Origin: Tubulanus polymorphus | Taxonomy: Eukaryota; Nemertea; Palaeonemertea; Tubulaniformes; Tubulanidae | Length of the DNA: 64,000 bases | Assembly (NCBI RefSeq): GCF_964204645.1 | Contig: NC_134027.1 | Location: forward strand, 17,222,485-17,286,484 | Reading direction: 5' to 3' | In this document: piece after piece, positions 18,802 through 31,940 of the stretch | Numbering within the stretch: the first letter of the stretch is position 1 | Layout: each line of letters opens with the position of its first letter | Translations under genes and position numbers: made by a program | The notes under the pieces: generated by a model | Told to the model about the DNA's origin: nothing | The model's input: the letters and a program-made list of their open reading frames with translations, nothing else | The model's database searches: none

Positions 18802-20200
18802 ACTACGTCCCTATGACAAATACATATTTCATATCAGGCGATTTACTTTGATCTGTGGTCAGTGGACAGCAGCTACGAAACATTTAAAACTACTATATTA
18901 TCTTCCATCTATTCATATATATGATATGATATAATATCTTCTTTAATGTTCAGTTTAAACTTCTTGAACGTAAAAGTCTGACAAGTTTCGCATGTTGGTA
19001 CCGTTACGCACGTTTACGCGAGTGAAATGTGCCTGTTACAGGCTCTAATGCGCACGTTACAATTACAAATCGAAACGTTGTTCGTTCAAAACCCCACGTG
19101 ATAAATCACTTGCAATCAGTGGGAAATTCCAAAGTTGGCTCGCTACCTACGATAAAAATCTGACAGAACTTTTCAAGCGACAAATTAAAACGTAGGAGCT
19201 AGTAGTACTAACAAAGGATTCAGGCAATACTCCGTGTCATTTCTAAAAACATTTAACTGGTAATTAGACAGTACTTGTGTAGCTTATACAGGTAAAAGAG
19301 TTATTTACGTTCAGGCCAAATGAAATTATTTGATACCAGACACGACTAAGTTGTTTCCGAAATAGATAATTATAGCTTTGTGGTCAGTATTGGTCAAGAT
19401 TTGGTTAGTTGAATAGTTGTTAGATGAAAGCCCACACCATATCCAATTATTTGACACCAAACACGACTGTGTTGCTTCTAAAATAGACAAATTACTTTAG
19501 GGTCAGTATTGGTAACAAAAATTGGTCAGTAAGATAGTTGTTAGATCATAGCCCGCATCGTTCGCATATTGATACCGATACGACTCCTTTCTAGTTTGAC
19601 ACCATAACGCAGTATATCGTTTTCATATTCGGGAAGTTTGAATTGGTCAGTGGTGGTCAGTGATGGTTAGTTTATGAATTAAGTAGTTTGAAGTAGTTTG
19701 AAAACAAACATGACATGAAAAATTTCCGAAATTCGAAGTCAAGTGTTCAGACTCGGGGATATCTCAATTGGTCAGTTTCTGACCATCATGTTGTCATTAT
19801 TGTGGTCTATAGCTCAAATGAAGCATGTGGAACTGACGAAGGGGCCCAAAAGCGTGAGTCATTTCCTGAGTTATGTGATCCAAAAATGCCCTCTCTCAAT
19901 TGGACGAAACCAAATCGGACAGGACAATTAAAATTTGGGAAGGCCACAGGCAGTCATACATTTGTACGAAGCCCACGCGGTGAGCGCATTATTATGAAAT
20001 CGTTTTTTAAACCACCATGTACCACATGAAGTAATAAGCATCGTTGTAAGCACTTGAAACACCCATTAACCACTTGAAACTGCCAGATCAAACATCATAC
20101 CGCATCCCCGCAAAGAGGGGTAGTTCAGCAAACCGGAGTTTTCATCGGCCTCTCTAGACTACCCCGCCAGTACGGGTAGCCGAGCAAACCGGAAAACTCA
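18802..20200. repeat. Intergenic DNA with a 120-bp tandem duplication
   Basis: Segments 19325-19440 and 19441-19560 share the run of ACACGACT, TTGGTCAG, ATAGTTGTTAGAT and AGCCC in the same order, which makes a degenerate tandem duplication of about 120 bp. A third partial unit follows at 19561. No coding region is supported. Confidence 0.5.
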
Positions 20201-20744
20201 CAATGACGCTTATATTCGGAGTAAGTGTTCGCCACGGGGGATAGGAGATCGTTTCTCGGGTCGCATGAAATGTTCATTGAGTTGTACGTGACCTTTAGGT
20301 CTACCGGTACTGAGCTTTACTGTCTCAAACAAACACGTGTAATTGTTGTGATAATTAACGGACTCATGGATTGAACACCAAAACAATTTGCAAAAAAAAA
20401 TCCGGCAACATTGCTACGATGTACAAAAGATTTTTTTCTTCATAATCCGAAAATGAAATCGATTTTACGAATTGAATAACCCCCAAAGACCTATCCCGGT
20501 TAAATAAGACCAATCCGTCCGGATGTTAGGCCTGCGCATATACATAGGCCTACGTAGGCTAGTAGCCTCTACAAGGTTAAAGCTAAGTTCACTATAAAGG
20601 AGGAATCAGATTTAACAAATTGCATGTATTTGTGATTAACTGGTTCTGACTTCCAATGATCAATCACAACTATCAACGATATTTTATTGGCAAAAATGAA
20701 GAATTAATTCCTAATGACTTAAGTTACTGCAGATCCCCAGAAAG

Positions 20745-21290
20745 ATCTTTTTTTTGTCCAAAGATACTTTCGCTCGAAATTTTTATTCGTCGAAACAAAA
20801 ACTTTTTTCATTGGAACCAAAAATATTTCTTGAATTTATTGAAAAAATCATTAGGACAAAGTTGTTTTCGTTCGAACAAACTTTATATCCATACGAAATG
20901 TTTTTCGTTCGAACAATTGTTCGATCGAACAAAATCGTTTTCATTCTCTTGTCAGAATGTTAAGTTTCGGTTTGAACAAGTATATTGTAAAAAGTTTTTC
21001 AATCGAGCCGAATTATTTTCATTCAAACATTTGTTCGAAACAAATTTGTTTTGTCAGAAGGAAGAAAAGTTTTCTTTCGAACAAAAAGCATATCGATCAT
21101 CAAACGGAATTGTTTTCATTCGAACAAGATTTTCTTGTCAGAACATTAAGTTTTTTGTCGAACAGATATATTGTTCGATCGAAGCGTTTTTCGTTCCAAA
21201 GAGCAAAATTCTGGTGGAACTAAATAGTCTTTTTGTTACAATGAGTAATCTTTTTTCGAATTAAATAATCTTCTCATTCGAACACAAAGG
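20745..21290. repeat. TTCGAACA-rich degenerate repeat tract
   Basis: The motif TTCG[AT][AT]C[AG]A, often as GTTCGAACAA or GTTCGATCGAAC, recurs about every 25-45 bp, separated by T- and A-rich runs. Similar tracts lie at 22385-22530, 22860-23030, 23130-23290 and 27000-27660. The open frames here are by-products of the composition. Confidence 0.7.
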
Positions 21291-21439
21291 TGTAATCTGA
21301 ACCTGGGTTTTCTTTGTATCCAATATCCATATCATGCCTTTCAGGTTGAAGCCCATCTTCCATGTTTCTGACCATGAACGGAACACAGCTTGTTTAGGTC
21401 GTTTTGTAAATATACTCTGTCCGGTACATTTTGAATAAG

Positions 21440-21840
21440 GTTATTTTGTAAATATACTCTGTCCGGTACTTTTTTAATTACTCTGTATATCATCTATCAG
21501 GAGAGCGAAGAGAAGACGACTTAGGATACTACCTTGCATGACTCCACTAGCTAGACTGATCTCTACCAAGATGAGACAGTTTCGTTGAATTCGGCCACCT
21601 GTTTTCGTTCAGAGAAATCTGCTGAGCCATTTAAGCGACCCATCATTGATACCGTTTCCGAATAGCTTATTTAGTTATCGCTGATGTTGGACCTTGTCAA
21701 ATGCTTTTTTGAAATCCATAAAGACTAATTGAGGCCTTACAGTCGATTTTCCAGAGTCAAATAACCATCGGATTCAGTCATCCATGGTTTCAAAGTAGGC
21801 CTCATTGACTGTTTGTCAACTGTCCTTCTATAAAACCGTT
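21440..21840 (-). pseudogene. Reverse transcriptase fragment (LINE)
   Basis: The complement reads VFMDFKKAFDKVQHQ, then GNGINDGSLKWLSRFL and SGVMQGSILSRLLFALLIDDI, which correspond to RT domains 3 to 5 of jockey/CR1-like elements. There are stops in the frame and the FADD motif is missing. The same fragment occurs in copy 2 of the duplicated block at 27790-28150. Confidence 0.7.
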
Positions 21841-22364
21841 TTGACAGTTGAACAGGATTCTAACTTCCCTCAATTTCCATGGCATGGTGCGGCTGCATCA
21901 GCCTTCACGCGATCGTCCACACAGTATTCAGATAAGATCAAGAATACGAACGAGGATGTGCAGAAAACCCGTTATCTCTGCTTTGCAGCTATATTTATTA
22001 TTCACATTTTTACACTGGATCTTACTGAAAATGTATAAACTACTTTCACTCACTTCCAATCTCAATAAAACCATATTTCATCGCAAGGACTTCGTTAAAT
22101 TGACAAATACTGCACGGGTTTTTATCTGATCCTCACAGTTTAACCACTTCAACCCTCTAAACAGTGCAAATTAGCCCCGTATTGAATAGTTCGCCATTTT
22201 AGTGGAGCGTCGTGTTATTCTTGAAAGTGGAGTATGTTGTCTAGGAGTGTGTTGCCTACGGTTAAAATCCCGGACAATCAAATTCAAATTGTGTACTTTA
22301 TTGTTGCTTATATTGTCTCAATATCGTGCGAGTAATATTCCGAAGTGAAGATAATATAAGAGGA

Positions 22365-23620
22365 TGAATAATGATGCGTATGTAATAAATGATTGGTCCC
22401 GAACAAAAAGTTTTTTATTCAAACAAAAAGTATATTGTTCGAACAGAATTGTTTTTATTCAAGCAAAATTTTCTTGTCAGAACATTAAGTTTTTTGTCCG
22501 AACAAGTACATTGTTCGATCAAAGTGTTTCGAACCCCTCACATAATAAGTTCCTATTCTAACCACTAGGGGGCGTAAATTTCAAAAACTAATTTCAACAT
22601 CCGTTTTTCACATGTAATGCGGTCTGTTCATTATGAAAATCATACCTAGGTATAAGTACATGGACATCCGTGTAATATGCCAACCTGCATGATTAGTTCA
22701 TACAACTGCCACGAGAGGACTGTGAAAACAACGATTTTTGCTGCTAGTTCCTTAACCGTTGGCGATAGAATCATGGTTGCAAGTGTGATCAGTAGCCCTT
22801 TACAAAACACTTGTATTGATATATGGTTTAAGTAGGTATATGGTTCTCCAGTAGCCATTTTCTTTCAAACAAAATTTTCTTGTCGGAACATTAAGTTTTT
22901 CGTTCAAACAAGTATATTTTAAACAGTTTTACGTTTCAACAAATGTTACATCGTTCGATCGAACAGAATTGTTTTCATTTTAACTTTCTTTTGAACAAAA
23001 TTGTTTTCGCACGACAAATTTTCTGTCAGAGGGACTATTCATTTATTACGTATGCCTAAAATTCCGATGTTTTACAGGTGACATATCAGCGTACGTACAA
23101 CAGATAATTTGACGAATTGTACGAATCAGACATAAAGAACGAAAAGACGAACAAAAAGTTTTTTATTCAAACACAAAGTGTTTTGTTTGATGGAACAGAA
23201 CTGCTTTTATTCAAGCAAAATTTTCTCGTCGGAACAAAAAGTTTTTTGTTCGAACAGGTACATTGTTCAATCGAAGCGTTTCGATCTCCTCACATAAGTT
23301 CCTATTTTAACCAATAGGGGCGTAAATTTTAAAGACTCATCTCAGCATCCCTTTTTCGCGTGTAATGCGGTCTGTTCATTATGAAAATAATACCTTACGT
23401 AGACATCCGAGTAATACCTCAACCTACATGATTAGCTCATACAACTGCCACGAGGGGAATGTGAAAACAAGGATTTTTGCTCGTTAAGTTGTTCCTTAAC
23501 CGTTGGCGATAGAATAGTGGTTGAAGTGTGTGGATAGTAACCCTGTACAAGACACTTGTATTGATGCGTGGTTTAAGTTGGTAACTCATATGGTTCTCCA
23601 GGAGCGCCACCTACAAGTTG
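22365..23620. repeat. Tandem duplication of about 740 bp
   Basis: 22370-22860 and 23110-23620 share order and wording: a TTCGAACA-type tract, then CACTAGGGGGCGTAAATTT or a variant, GTAATGCGGTCTGTTCATTATGAAAAT, CATACAACTGCCACGAG and CCTTAACCGTTGGCGATAGAAT. A third trace of the CACTAGGGGGCGTAAATTT segment lies at 23740. Confidence 0.7.
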
Positions 23621-23783
23621 CTGAAAGGCATTTTCATTGATATCTACAAAGCGAATAAAGGGATTTCTATAAGAATTGATGCACATGTACCTGGATATGA
23701 AATACAACGAACCCTTCATACAATTAGATTCTTTTCTAACCACTAGGGGGCGTAAATTTTGAACAATAGCCCCAAGGGGCACT

Positions 23784-25837
23784 ATGGCCAGCCTGTCAGC
23801 TTTTCATAAAATGGCAAATGATGATGCATTCTGTGGGTTAAATTTGTCAAAATACACTCCCAGCTCAATAGAGTCAATATCTAATAATTTACACAATACA
23901 ATCGTAGAATACAAAAGTAGCACAGACAGCGACTGGATCTGGCAGGAACAAATACCTCAGATAAATCTTTTCCCTTGGTCTTATTGATTTGAATGCGGAA
24001 TAAAATTGAATTTTCTGAAATTTGCTCAATAAAACAAAATTGAATTGGATTTGATATTTCTATTTGTTCAATAAGGTGAATTAGCACATGGCTAATTAGC
24101 ATATCAAGGTCATCTATCCGATTTGAGAAAAAGAAATTTTTCCCGGACTTTGCACAATGGTCAATGATATTTTATGTAGTGCTAATAAAAATATTCCTCC
24201 AAAAAACCAAATCAACTTAAAGCTTTCACGGAAATCGGTCTTGAAAAACAATTTTAGATCTTAAAATAAAACCCGGAAGTAAAACGGTAGACGATACCGC
24301 GGGTTCACGTCAACACCTGCTGATTGCTGCCAGTTGCACATTCAAAGAGCCTTTGCTCTCTATTTCTATCTTATAGATTCTAGCATCCAATTTTCACGTG
24401 TAGTTCAGTCATTTTATTGTAGAAATTAAATTACATGTACATATGGATAGTACGCTGACCGGCAATTATAGTTCATACAACTGGCACTAGGGAATGCCAA
24501 AAACACCGCATCTTTGTTATTCTCGATGTTATTTCCACCTAATTTGACACACAAGTACTATGTGCGTAGTAGCCTATGTGGGACAACATATCCAAGTTAT
24601 GAGCTGACGCTAAGGTGGCGCTCCGTAAAAAAAAAACGTTAGAACTGATTTCGGTGAAATTTTTGAACGCATCTCTGTACGGCAATCTATCCAGCAAGGC
24701 AGAAACCCGTTATCGCTGCTTTGCAGCTATATTGATTATGATTTTATGTCACACTATTTTCACTAAAAGAACATAGGCTTTGTTACCTTGCCACTGTTGC
24801 CGATACAATCCGTATGATATCCTTCAGCTCACGTCGATCTACTAATACTCCGTGCGCATTATCATGAATCAACGTTACAAAACCACTGTTTTGCCGTAAA
24901 CATCGACAATTGGGCCCCATTCAAAGTGATCATCGCGAAATCCACCGGAGGCTGCTCGTCACATAGATTATAAATTCAAGTGTAAATAAACAAATTTATC
25001 GCTGCAAGAGGTTACATTCAGCCGCGGTCTTCAAACAGTAAATTTTAACAATTAGGCATTTTCATCCTCGCTTGCCAGGAGTCTGGTTTGAGTCCCGAAC
25101 TCGTTTCCACCAGCCCCCTGGCCTCACGAAGCGTGATTTCATTACTAGCGCTGTTGCGCATAAATACTTCCTTGTTCGGTAAAACGTTCGCTGATTGGTC
25201 CATTTAACGTGAAACCAACAGAAACCCAATGTCTTTGTTACAAGCGCTGTGATTGGTACGACTGGATTTTGGTCGGCTAGTAACGACTCCAACGACTCGC
25301 TTTAGCGTAGTGGGTTCGAATCCCTTGACGGGTGAAGATGCATTTTCCTCATCGGTACACTTAACGGTCCGACAGGATATAATTTACTACTACTCTAAAT
25401 ATTATAAGCACTGTCGAGCTGTAAAGATCGATGAAACAACTTTGTGTCTTTACATCGTCGTTCCGGGGATCCGCTGCGGTTTCTCCTCACCATGAGAATC
25501 AAAGCAAGCAAAAGTAAATCTATTACTCCCAGTGATTTGGCCGCGGGCTTCAAACAGGTAGTTTCTTTATCGGGTATTTACTACGATAAATCATTAGAGT
25601 ACCGAGTCGTATAGGCCTAAACTAAACTTGCCGAACTGATGCAGCGGAGAAAAGCTGTTGTGGTGATGAGGTATCAATGAATGGATTTATTACTACCAGT
25701 GATTCGGCCGCGGATTTCAAACATTTATCAATATTCTATTTTTCCTACAGTACACCGATCTTTACCAAATCAACGGGATAATTACTAAATGCCTGTATAT
25801 TACACATTCTTATCCGTAAGCTGGACTCAAGCTTGAT
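23784..25837. other. Intergenic DNA without a supported gene
   Basis: Contains a B-box-like GGTTCGAATCCC at 25315-25326 and a further GGTTTGAGTCCCG near 25085, both probably from old tRNA-derived SINEs, and one copy of an interspersed CCCGTTATCGCTGCTTTGCAG segment near 24710. No gene is recognised. Confidence 0.4.
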
Positions 25838-25886
25838 ATTCGGAGTGAGCGTCTCGGATGTCGCGGTGGATAGGAGATCGTTTCTA

Positions 25887-26374
25887 CTGTTTGTCACACC
25901 TTATCCCCGTGTGACGTTTTGGTCCGTAATTACGTTAATAAACAGTTTATCTACCTTTATTACGCACCAATTTGTTCAGTGAGGACTTTGCATTCACGAA
26001 TAAACAACAAGTTTTACTAATCATTTTTTTTTTCATTTATGAGTTATAGTTTACTCAGCACACGCTCGCGTAATGCTGAAAAATCCGCTCCGCGGACGCT
26101 CTGAAACGTTACAGTGACCTGCTCATTAGCATATCAAAATACAGTAGGTGGCACCACGTGAAGGGCCATGAAAGCCGATCTTCAGCATTACGCGAGCGTA
26201 TGCTAGGTAAACTCACGCTGATAGATGAAAATACAAACATATCTATACCACTTCGTGATTTATTTCTGAATGCAAATTGCTTACTGAACAAATCGATGCA
26301 TAACATTTAGAGATAAACCAATTATTAACGAAATTACGGACCAAAACGTCGCACGGAGAACAGGTGTGACAGAC
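25887..26374. mobile_element. Foldback (long inverted repeat) MITE
   Basis: The left arm, from TTGTCACACC through GACGTTTTGGTCCGTAATTACG, is matched inverted by GAAATTACGGACCAAAACGTC through GGTGTGACAGAC at the right. The inner arms GCACACGCTCGCGTAATGCTGAA and TTCAGCATTACGCGAGCGT pair as well. The copy-1 block is uninterrupted at this site, which shows insertion. Confidence 0.8.
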
Positions 26375-26999
26375 ATAGGTCGCTTGAAGTGTTTATTGAG
26401 TTGTACGCAACTTCTAGACCTACTGAGCTTTACTGTTTCAAGCAAGCATCGTATAATTGTTGTGATTATTTACGGACTCGTGGATTGACCTTCAAACAAA
26501 ATTTGCAATAAAAAATCGGCAACATTGATGCGACGCGAATTAGGCCTACAAACGATTTCTTTCTTCATAATCCGAAAATTAAATCGATTTTACGAATTGA
26601 ATACCCCATGGACCTATCCCTGTTAAATATGGTGTAGGAATACGATGTTTAGGAGGGTTGAAATTCAATAGGCCTAAGACTAATCTGTCCGGTTGTTAGG
26701 CCTACGCATATACATAGGTCTACATAGGCTATACTAGTAGCCTCTACTAGGATAAAGCTATGTTCACTGTAAAGGAGGGATCAGATTTATTAAAATGCAT
26801 ATATATTAACTGGTTCTGACTTGCAAAGATCAATCACAATTATCAACGATATTTCATTAGCAAAAATTAAGATTTTTTGGAAAATTTCTTCTGAGCAGAC
26901 AGCTTTATAACCAGACTTTTCATTTGAGTTTTTTCATTATTAATGAAACTGGTATTTCATTAATTCCTAATAACTTAAGTTACTGCGGAGCCATAGAAA

Positions 27000-27660
27000 G
27001 ATCTTTTTTTTCGTTCAAAAGACCTTTCGCTCAAAAAGTTTTTTCGTCGGAATAAAGATTTTTTCGATCGAACCAATAATATTTTGTTTGATTGAACCAA
27101 TTTGAAAGAATCGTTAGAACAAAGTTGTTTTCGTTGTTCGAACAACCTTTTTTGTCCAAACGAAAGGTTTTTCGTTCGGACAATTGTACGATCGGACAGA
27201 AACATTCCCAGTCGGACAAAATTTTCTTGTCGGAACATTTAGTTTTTCGTTCGAAGAAGTATATTGTAAAAAGTTTTTCGTCCAAACATAATGTATTAAG
27301 TACATGTATATTGTTAAATCGAACACAATTGTTTTCAATCAAACATTCGTTTGAACAAAATTTTTTTGTCGGGACCAAATCTTTTCATTTCAACAATAAC
27401 AAAATTTTTTATTCAAACAAACTTTTTTTGTCAGAACCAAGAATAGTTTTCGTTCGAACAAAAAGCGTATTGGTCGATCAAACAGAATGGTTTTTATTCG
27501 AATAAGATTTTCTTCGGAACATTGTGTTTTTTGTTCGAACAGATATATTGTTCGAAGCGTTTTTCCTTCCAAAGAGCAAAATGTTGGTGGAACTAGATAG
27601 TCTTCGTTATAAAAAGTAGTCTTAATTCTAACAAAATAATCTCCTCGTTCGACTACAAAG
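27000..27660. repeat. TTCGAACA-rich degenerate repeat tract, copy 2
   Basis: Counterpart of 20745-21290 in the second duplicated block, with the same motif spacing and flanks. Confidence 0.65.
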
Positions 27661-27789
27661 GTATAATCTTAACCTGGGTTTTCTTAGTATCCAATATCCA
27701 TATCATGCCTTTCAGGTAGAAGCCCAACTTTCTGACCATGAACAGAACACTGCTTGTTTAAATCGTTTTGGAAATATGCTCTGTCCGGT

Positions 27790-28150
27790 ACATTTTGAAT
27801 TACTCTGTATATCATCTATCAGAAGAGCGAAGAGAAGACGACTGAGGATACTACCTTGTGTGACTCCACTAGTTAGACCGATTTATTCCAAGATGAGTTC
27901 CTTTGATTAGGCCACCTGTTTTGTTCAGAGAAATCTGCTGAGCCATTTAAACGACCCATCATTGATACCGTTTCTGAATAGCTTGTTTAGAAATCGCTGT
28001 TGTTGTACCTTACCAAAAGCTTTTTCGAAATCCATAAATACTTATAGGCCTAACAGTCGATTTTTCCAGAGTCAGATAACTATCTGGTCCAGTCATCCAT
28101 GGTTTCAAAGTAGGCCTAATTGACTTTGTCGACCGTCCTTTTACAAAACC
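27790..28150 (-). pseudogene. Reverse transcriptase fragment (LINE), copy 2
   Basis: Homologous to 21440-21840 at the nucleotide level. It has further frameshifts, for instance in the segment that reads FMDFEKAF on the complement, and is non-functional. Confidence 0.65.
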
Positions 28151-28440
28151 GTGTTGACGGTTGAACAGCATTGTAAATTCCCTTCATTTTCATGACATGG
28201 TTTGGCTGCATCGCGTAAACGCGATCGTGGTCGACACATTATCCGGACAAGATCAAGAATACGAACAAGGATGTGCAGAAAACCCGTTATTGCTGCTGCA
28301 GCTATATTTAATATTTTTTTCCATTTTCAACAGTTTTGTTAAAAAATGCATAAGCTTCCTTACCTTACCGCTGTTGCCGATACAATCCGTATGATACCCT
28401 TCAGCTCACTTCAAACTCCAGATACTGCATGGGAATTTTG

Positions 28441-28933
28441 ATAAATTCGCGTTATAAAGGCACTGTCGAGCCGTTAACATCGGAAATTTGGCCCCGTTCA
28501 ATTGGTTGCCATGTTGTGTTTTCTTTCCGATATTTTTCTCTTCTTTTTGAGGAAGAGCTATTGAATTATTTTCTCTCTTCTCCACAATCAATTTTAAAGT
28601 CAATTTTATGAATTTATTACTCAGCGGGACCGAGTCCAAGAGTTAACGAGTCCGGCTTTCGCATGTCCAACAGGTTTACGGGCATTTGTTTATTACCTTT
28701 TTAATATTTTTGATTTCTTGTTATTCCGGTTATCTTATTTAAGTATATTACTGATCCGTTCATGTAAACAAAAGTGTCAATAAATAGATTTTAAATTGAT
28801 CAAGTTTAAATCAAGGTCGTTGAGTCGTGGGTGGCTACTAGAATTACGGCAATCTAGGTAATGTTGAAACCATCCACAAACCGGAAGTGATATTGGTAAG
28901 AAACAAAATGGCGGCTTTTTGAATAGCAGAAGG
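28441..28933. other. Intergenic DNA
   Basis: Contains the interspersed segment GCACTGTCGAGCCG...CGGAAATTTGG, also found at 41660-41690; no gene seen. Confidence 0.4.
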
Positions 28934-29087
28934 GATAGGGTTTAGGGTCTAGCAGGTCCAGAGGGTTAGGGTTAGGGACAAGAGGGTCCAGAGGGTAAGG
29001 GTTAGGATGAGGTTTAGGGTTAGGAGAAGGGTTAGGATTAGGGTTATGTTCCGTTACATATTATAATAGGGTAGGGTTAGGATGAGG
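28934..29087 (+). repeat. Interstitial TTAGGG-type telomeric repeat
   Basis: Degenerate TTAGGG/TAGGGT units in one orientation (GGGTTAGGGTTAGGGAC, AGGTTTAGGGTTAGGAG and others). TTAGGG is the animal-type telomere repeat outside arthropods and nematodes, which argues for a metazoan of that kind. Confidence 0.75.
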
Positions 29088-29522
29088 CTATAAGTAGTTA
29101 GAAAGTTACGAGTCCTGACAGCTTCGGCGATAGCGCTGGGGGAAACGTTAGGCTAGCACTCTTTTGCTTGCGTGTTCGAATCCCAATTTTCGTGGATCTC
29201 TCTTAGAATTTTCTAAGTCCAGCGCATTCGCGCATGCGCATTGCATTGATTTGTGAATGGTTTCAACATTACACAAATTGCAGAATTACGTTTGACTCAG
29301 AGAGAAAATAAACGACAGACAAGTATCAGGTGATTACGATAGCCTATTACGGAACACACAGTTGACAAACAGTTTTAGGCCTGTGCGTGGTGCGTACTGG
29401 GACTAAAATATAGTGGCAGGTCAGTTGGTTCGGTTGTGAAGTGTAGAAGCTAAGAAAGCCTACCGGTATCTATTTGTCTATAGGCCTATTATAAAGTAGC
29501 CAATACCATCTTAAGTACGAAG

Positions 29523-29839
29523 TTGTTACCCGCACGTGACTGTACGGTGATCTCCACAGGTTAACCGTACGTGTTCCCTACACACGCCGTACGTGAGTTC
29601 CTATAATCTACATAACCGCATATACTGAAAGAATAGGGTCTGGGTTAGTCGAGGCTATTTGTAAATCAACTTTCATGCAACCTGCAGTTACGTTCTGTGG
29701 CTCAGTGGGTAAATCACTGGACAACTGCTGGAATTTTTTTTCGTTTGGTTTCGAATCCCAATAATGTCGATCAGAGCGTCAATGTACTCACATACGGTTT
29801 ACCTGTGGAAATCACCGTACAGTCACGTACGGGTAACAA
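29523..29839. mobile_element. Inverted-repeat MITE of about 315 bp with a tRNA-like core
   Basis: TTGTTACCCGCACGTGACTG... at the left is matched inverted by ...CAGTCACGTACGGGTAACAA at the right over roughly 48 bp. A clear duplicated target is not visible. Inside, A-box-like TGGCTCAGTGGGTAAATC (29698-29715) and B-box GGTTTCGAATCCC (29747-29759) suggest a SINE caught within it. Confidence 0.6.
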
Positions 29840-31940
29840 GAGCGTTTTAAGTATTAAGTGAGTACGATAAGCCTACCATGCCTATTGCTACGTACTAAAA
29901 ACACAACTTTTTCCCTCTCGTCGGCCCTACACTGGTTACTATAACTGGTACCGTTATCACATGGGAAGGATTTGATCAGGACCTAGCCCTAAGTCTAATT
30001 CAGTCTATTCACTATTCACTCGATATCATTAAAACAATACAGCGTATTCACAGGCAGAAAGGCTAATTGATCTGAGCCATGTGATTAAATTTAACCGGGC
30101 CTTCTCTGACCTGCTGACATTAATAGTCAAACCTAGATTTAAAACGTTCATGTGGTCACGGCCTGTATACCAGAAATCATTGTAGGCCTGTACATTTAGC
30201 TGTACATAGGTTTGGTATACCGATTTCTCCAATGTTGACTGGTACAGCTGTACGCATTAAACAATGGGAATAAGGCCTATTGATTGGGATTATTATTTCC
30301 TGCTTTAGAATACTGAAATAAGCCCAACACGTTCATTCAAATATAAAAAAACCGGTGAAAGTTTGATTACTGTAAACATGTACTGTAGGTTTTCATGTTG
30401 TATGAATATTTTGCAGTTCATATGGGTATGATGCTGATTCCAATGTCAAACACATGAAGTTAAATGGTCAAGGACAGTCAACACCAAGATATCACTCTTC
30501 GACCGATGTTGCACCATAGAAGATCTGATTCTTTCAACTTAATCAAGGTGTTTCAACACGATCGACATAACACTGGAATAGGTTTGCAGTGACTAACAGT
30601 TCATTTCATTTAGTCCTATGTACTTTTAGCCAATTTGGTTTTGATTGTAATTGAAACTCCGGAACTGTTAATTAGAGACAAGTAAGACAAGTGGAAAAAA
30701 CACAAGTTGTGCTTGATTCTCATATCCAAATTTAATTCAAATTCAAATTTATTTTATTACATCATATTTACAAAGCATATCATGCAGTAATAAAAATTAG
30801 ATCAGAACGAATATTATCATAGAATTTTCAAAAAGGTAATGAATCTCTATAACAAAATGAACATTATTTTTCTAATAACTAAGATCACGAGTGACTCTCC
30901 AGTTAATTAGGAAACACACGCAACTAGTGGAATAGGTTTGATATTAACAAACATGTTGCAGGTATAAACTGTTTATCAGTATAGAATTTGTAAAACATAA
31001 AAGCCAAAATCAACATCGGTCGAAACCCAGACCAAATCAATTCATAATTTATTGATTGGATCTACACTACAATATATGTATTTATTCAAATATTTCCATT
31101 AAAAGCTATTCCAAATCATAATACGTTCTTATCTGTAAATTCACTCAATCTTAGCAGTGCTTGAGATGAGTTCTTAATAGGACAGATCCACTTTTAGCGT
31201 GGTGATAATACGGGATCGTGGTGTTTGAATGCCAAAATAAATGCCTGGTCGAATAAATTCATATTTATTGATTGTATGTCCGCGTATGTTCGGTTTCAAA
31301 GCTGAATCACATTTGACGTTTACACAGTGGTTGCATATTAGGTTCGAATCTGTCAATGCATTTTATTCTATGAATCGGTATTTCAATTCACTACAATTCC
31401 CATCATCCTGAATGGCTTTGCAGAAAACCAGTCATCGCTTTGCAGCTATATTTTATATTACTTCTATTTTTGTTTATGTATGACGTACTCATCAACGCAG
31501 GTTGTCTGACGATAACAACACTGGCCACTCCACCTTCCGTACATGTATCTTAACTACTAAACTATCTCCCAACAGAACCCCGTAAGAACGAAAGATTTCC
31601 TAAGATCAATAAACGATTCAGAGAACGTCTAAAATTGCTAAAATTCGCGAAATGTCCGGATTGTACGTTATTCCTGGGTTATAGAAGGGATTCCTCAATT
31701 CTAAAATTGCGTATTACTTCGACGTCATGAGAGTACATGCTAAAAACCGGAACAGGAAAATTCAATTAAATTGTATTCGACATAAAATTAATCACTGACA
31801 GCGTTATTATTGGCCAATATCGGTTATCAGATTGAATTCTAAAATTAAATAACATTGTGCTCGACATTCTATCAGCACAATTCTATAAAATTTTTCATTG
31901 AGGGCGTTAGGTGGCGCTTCTGTGCTATTGACCAACCAGG
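29840..31940. other. Intergenic DNA without a supported gene
   Basis: About 2.1 kb. AATTCAAATTCAAATTTATTTTATT at 30733-30757 looks like an inverted LINE 3' end, and an interspersed AGTCATCGCTTTGCAGCTATAT segment lies near 31430. Nothing else is recognised. Confidence 0.4.

Larger units (their letters stand above)
20205..22130. repeat. Duplicated block, copy 1
   Basis: This resembles 25838-28440 along its length: shared landmarks are GGATAGGAGATCGTTTCT, GAGTTGTACG, TTCATAATCCGAAAAT, a TTCGAACA-rich stretch, an antisense RT fragment and CAGAAAACCCGTTAT. It lacks the foldback element present in copy 2 and so shows the empty site near 20256. Confidence 0.75.
25838..28440. repeat. Duplicated block, copy 2
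   Basis: Second copy of 20205-22130, with the same landmarks plus a foldback element inserted at 25887-26374. Confidence 0.75.

Noticed and set aside
20656-21264. 202-codon open frame and overlapping frames in the TTCGAACA tract
   Set aside because: Phe/Ser/Lys-rich text produced by the repeat composition; a different frame is open in the second copy of the block.
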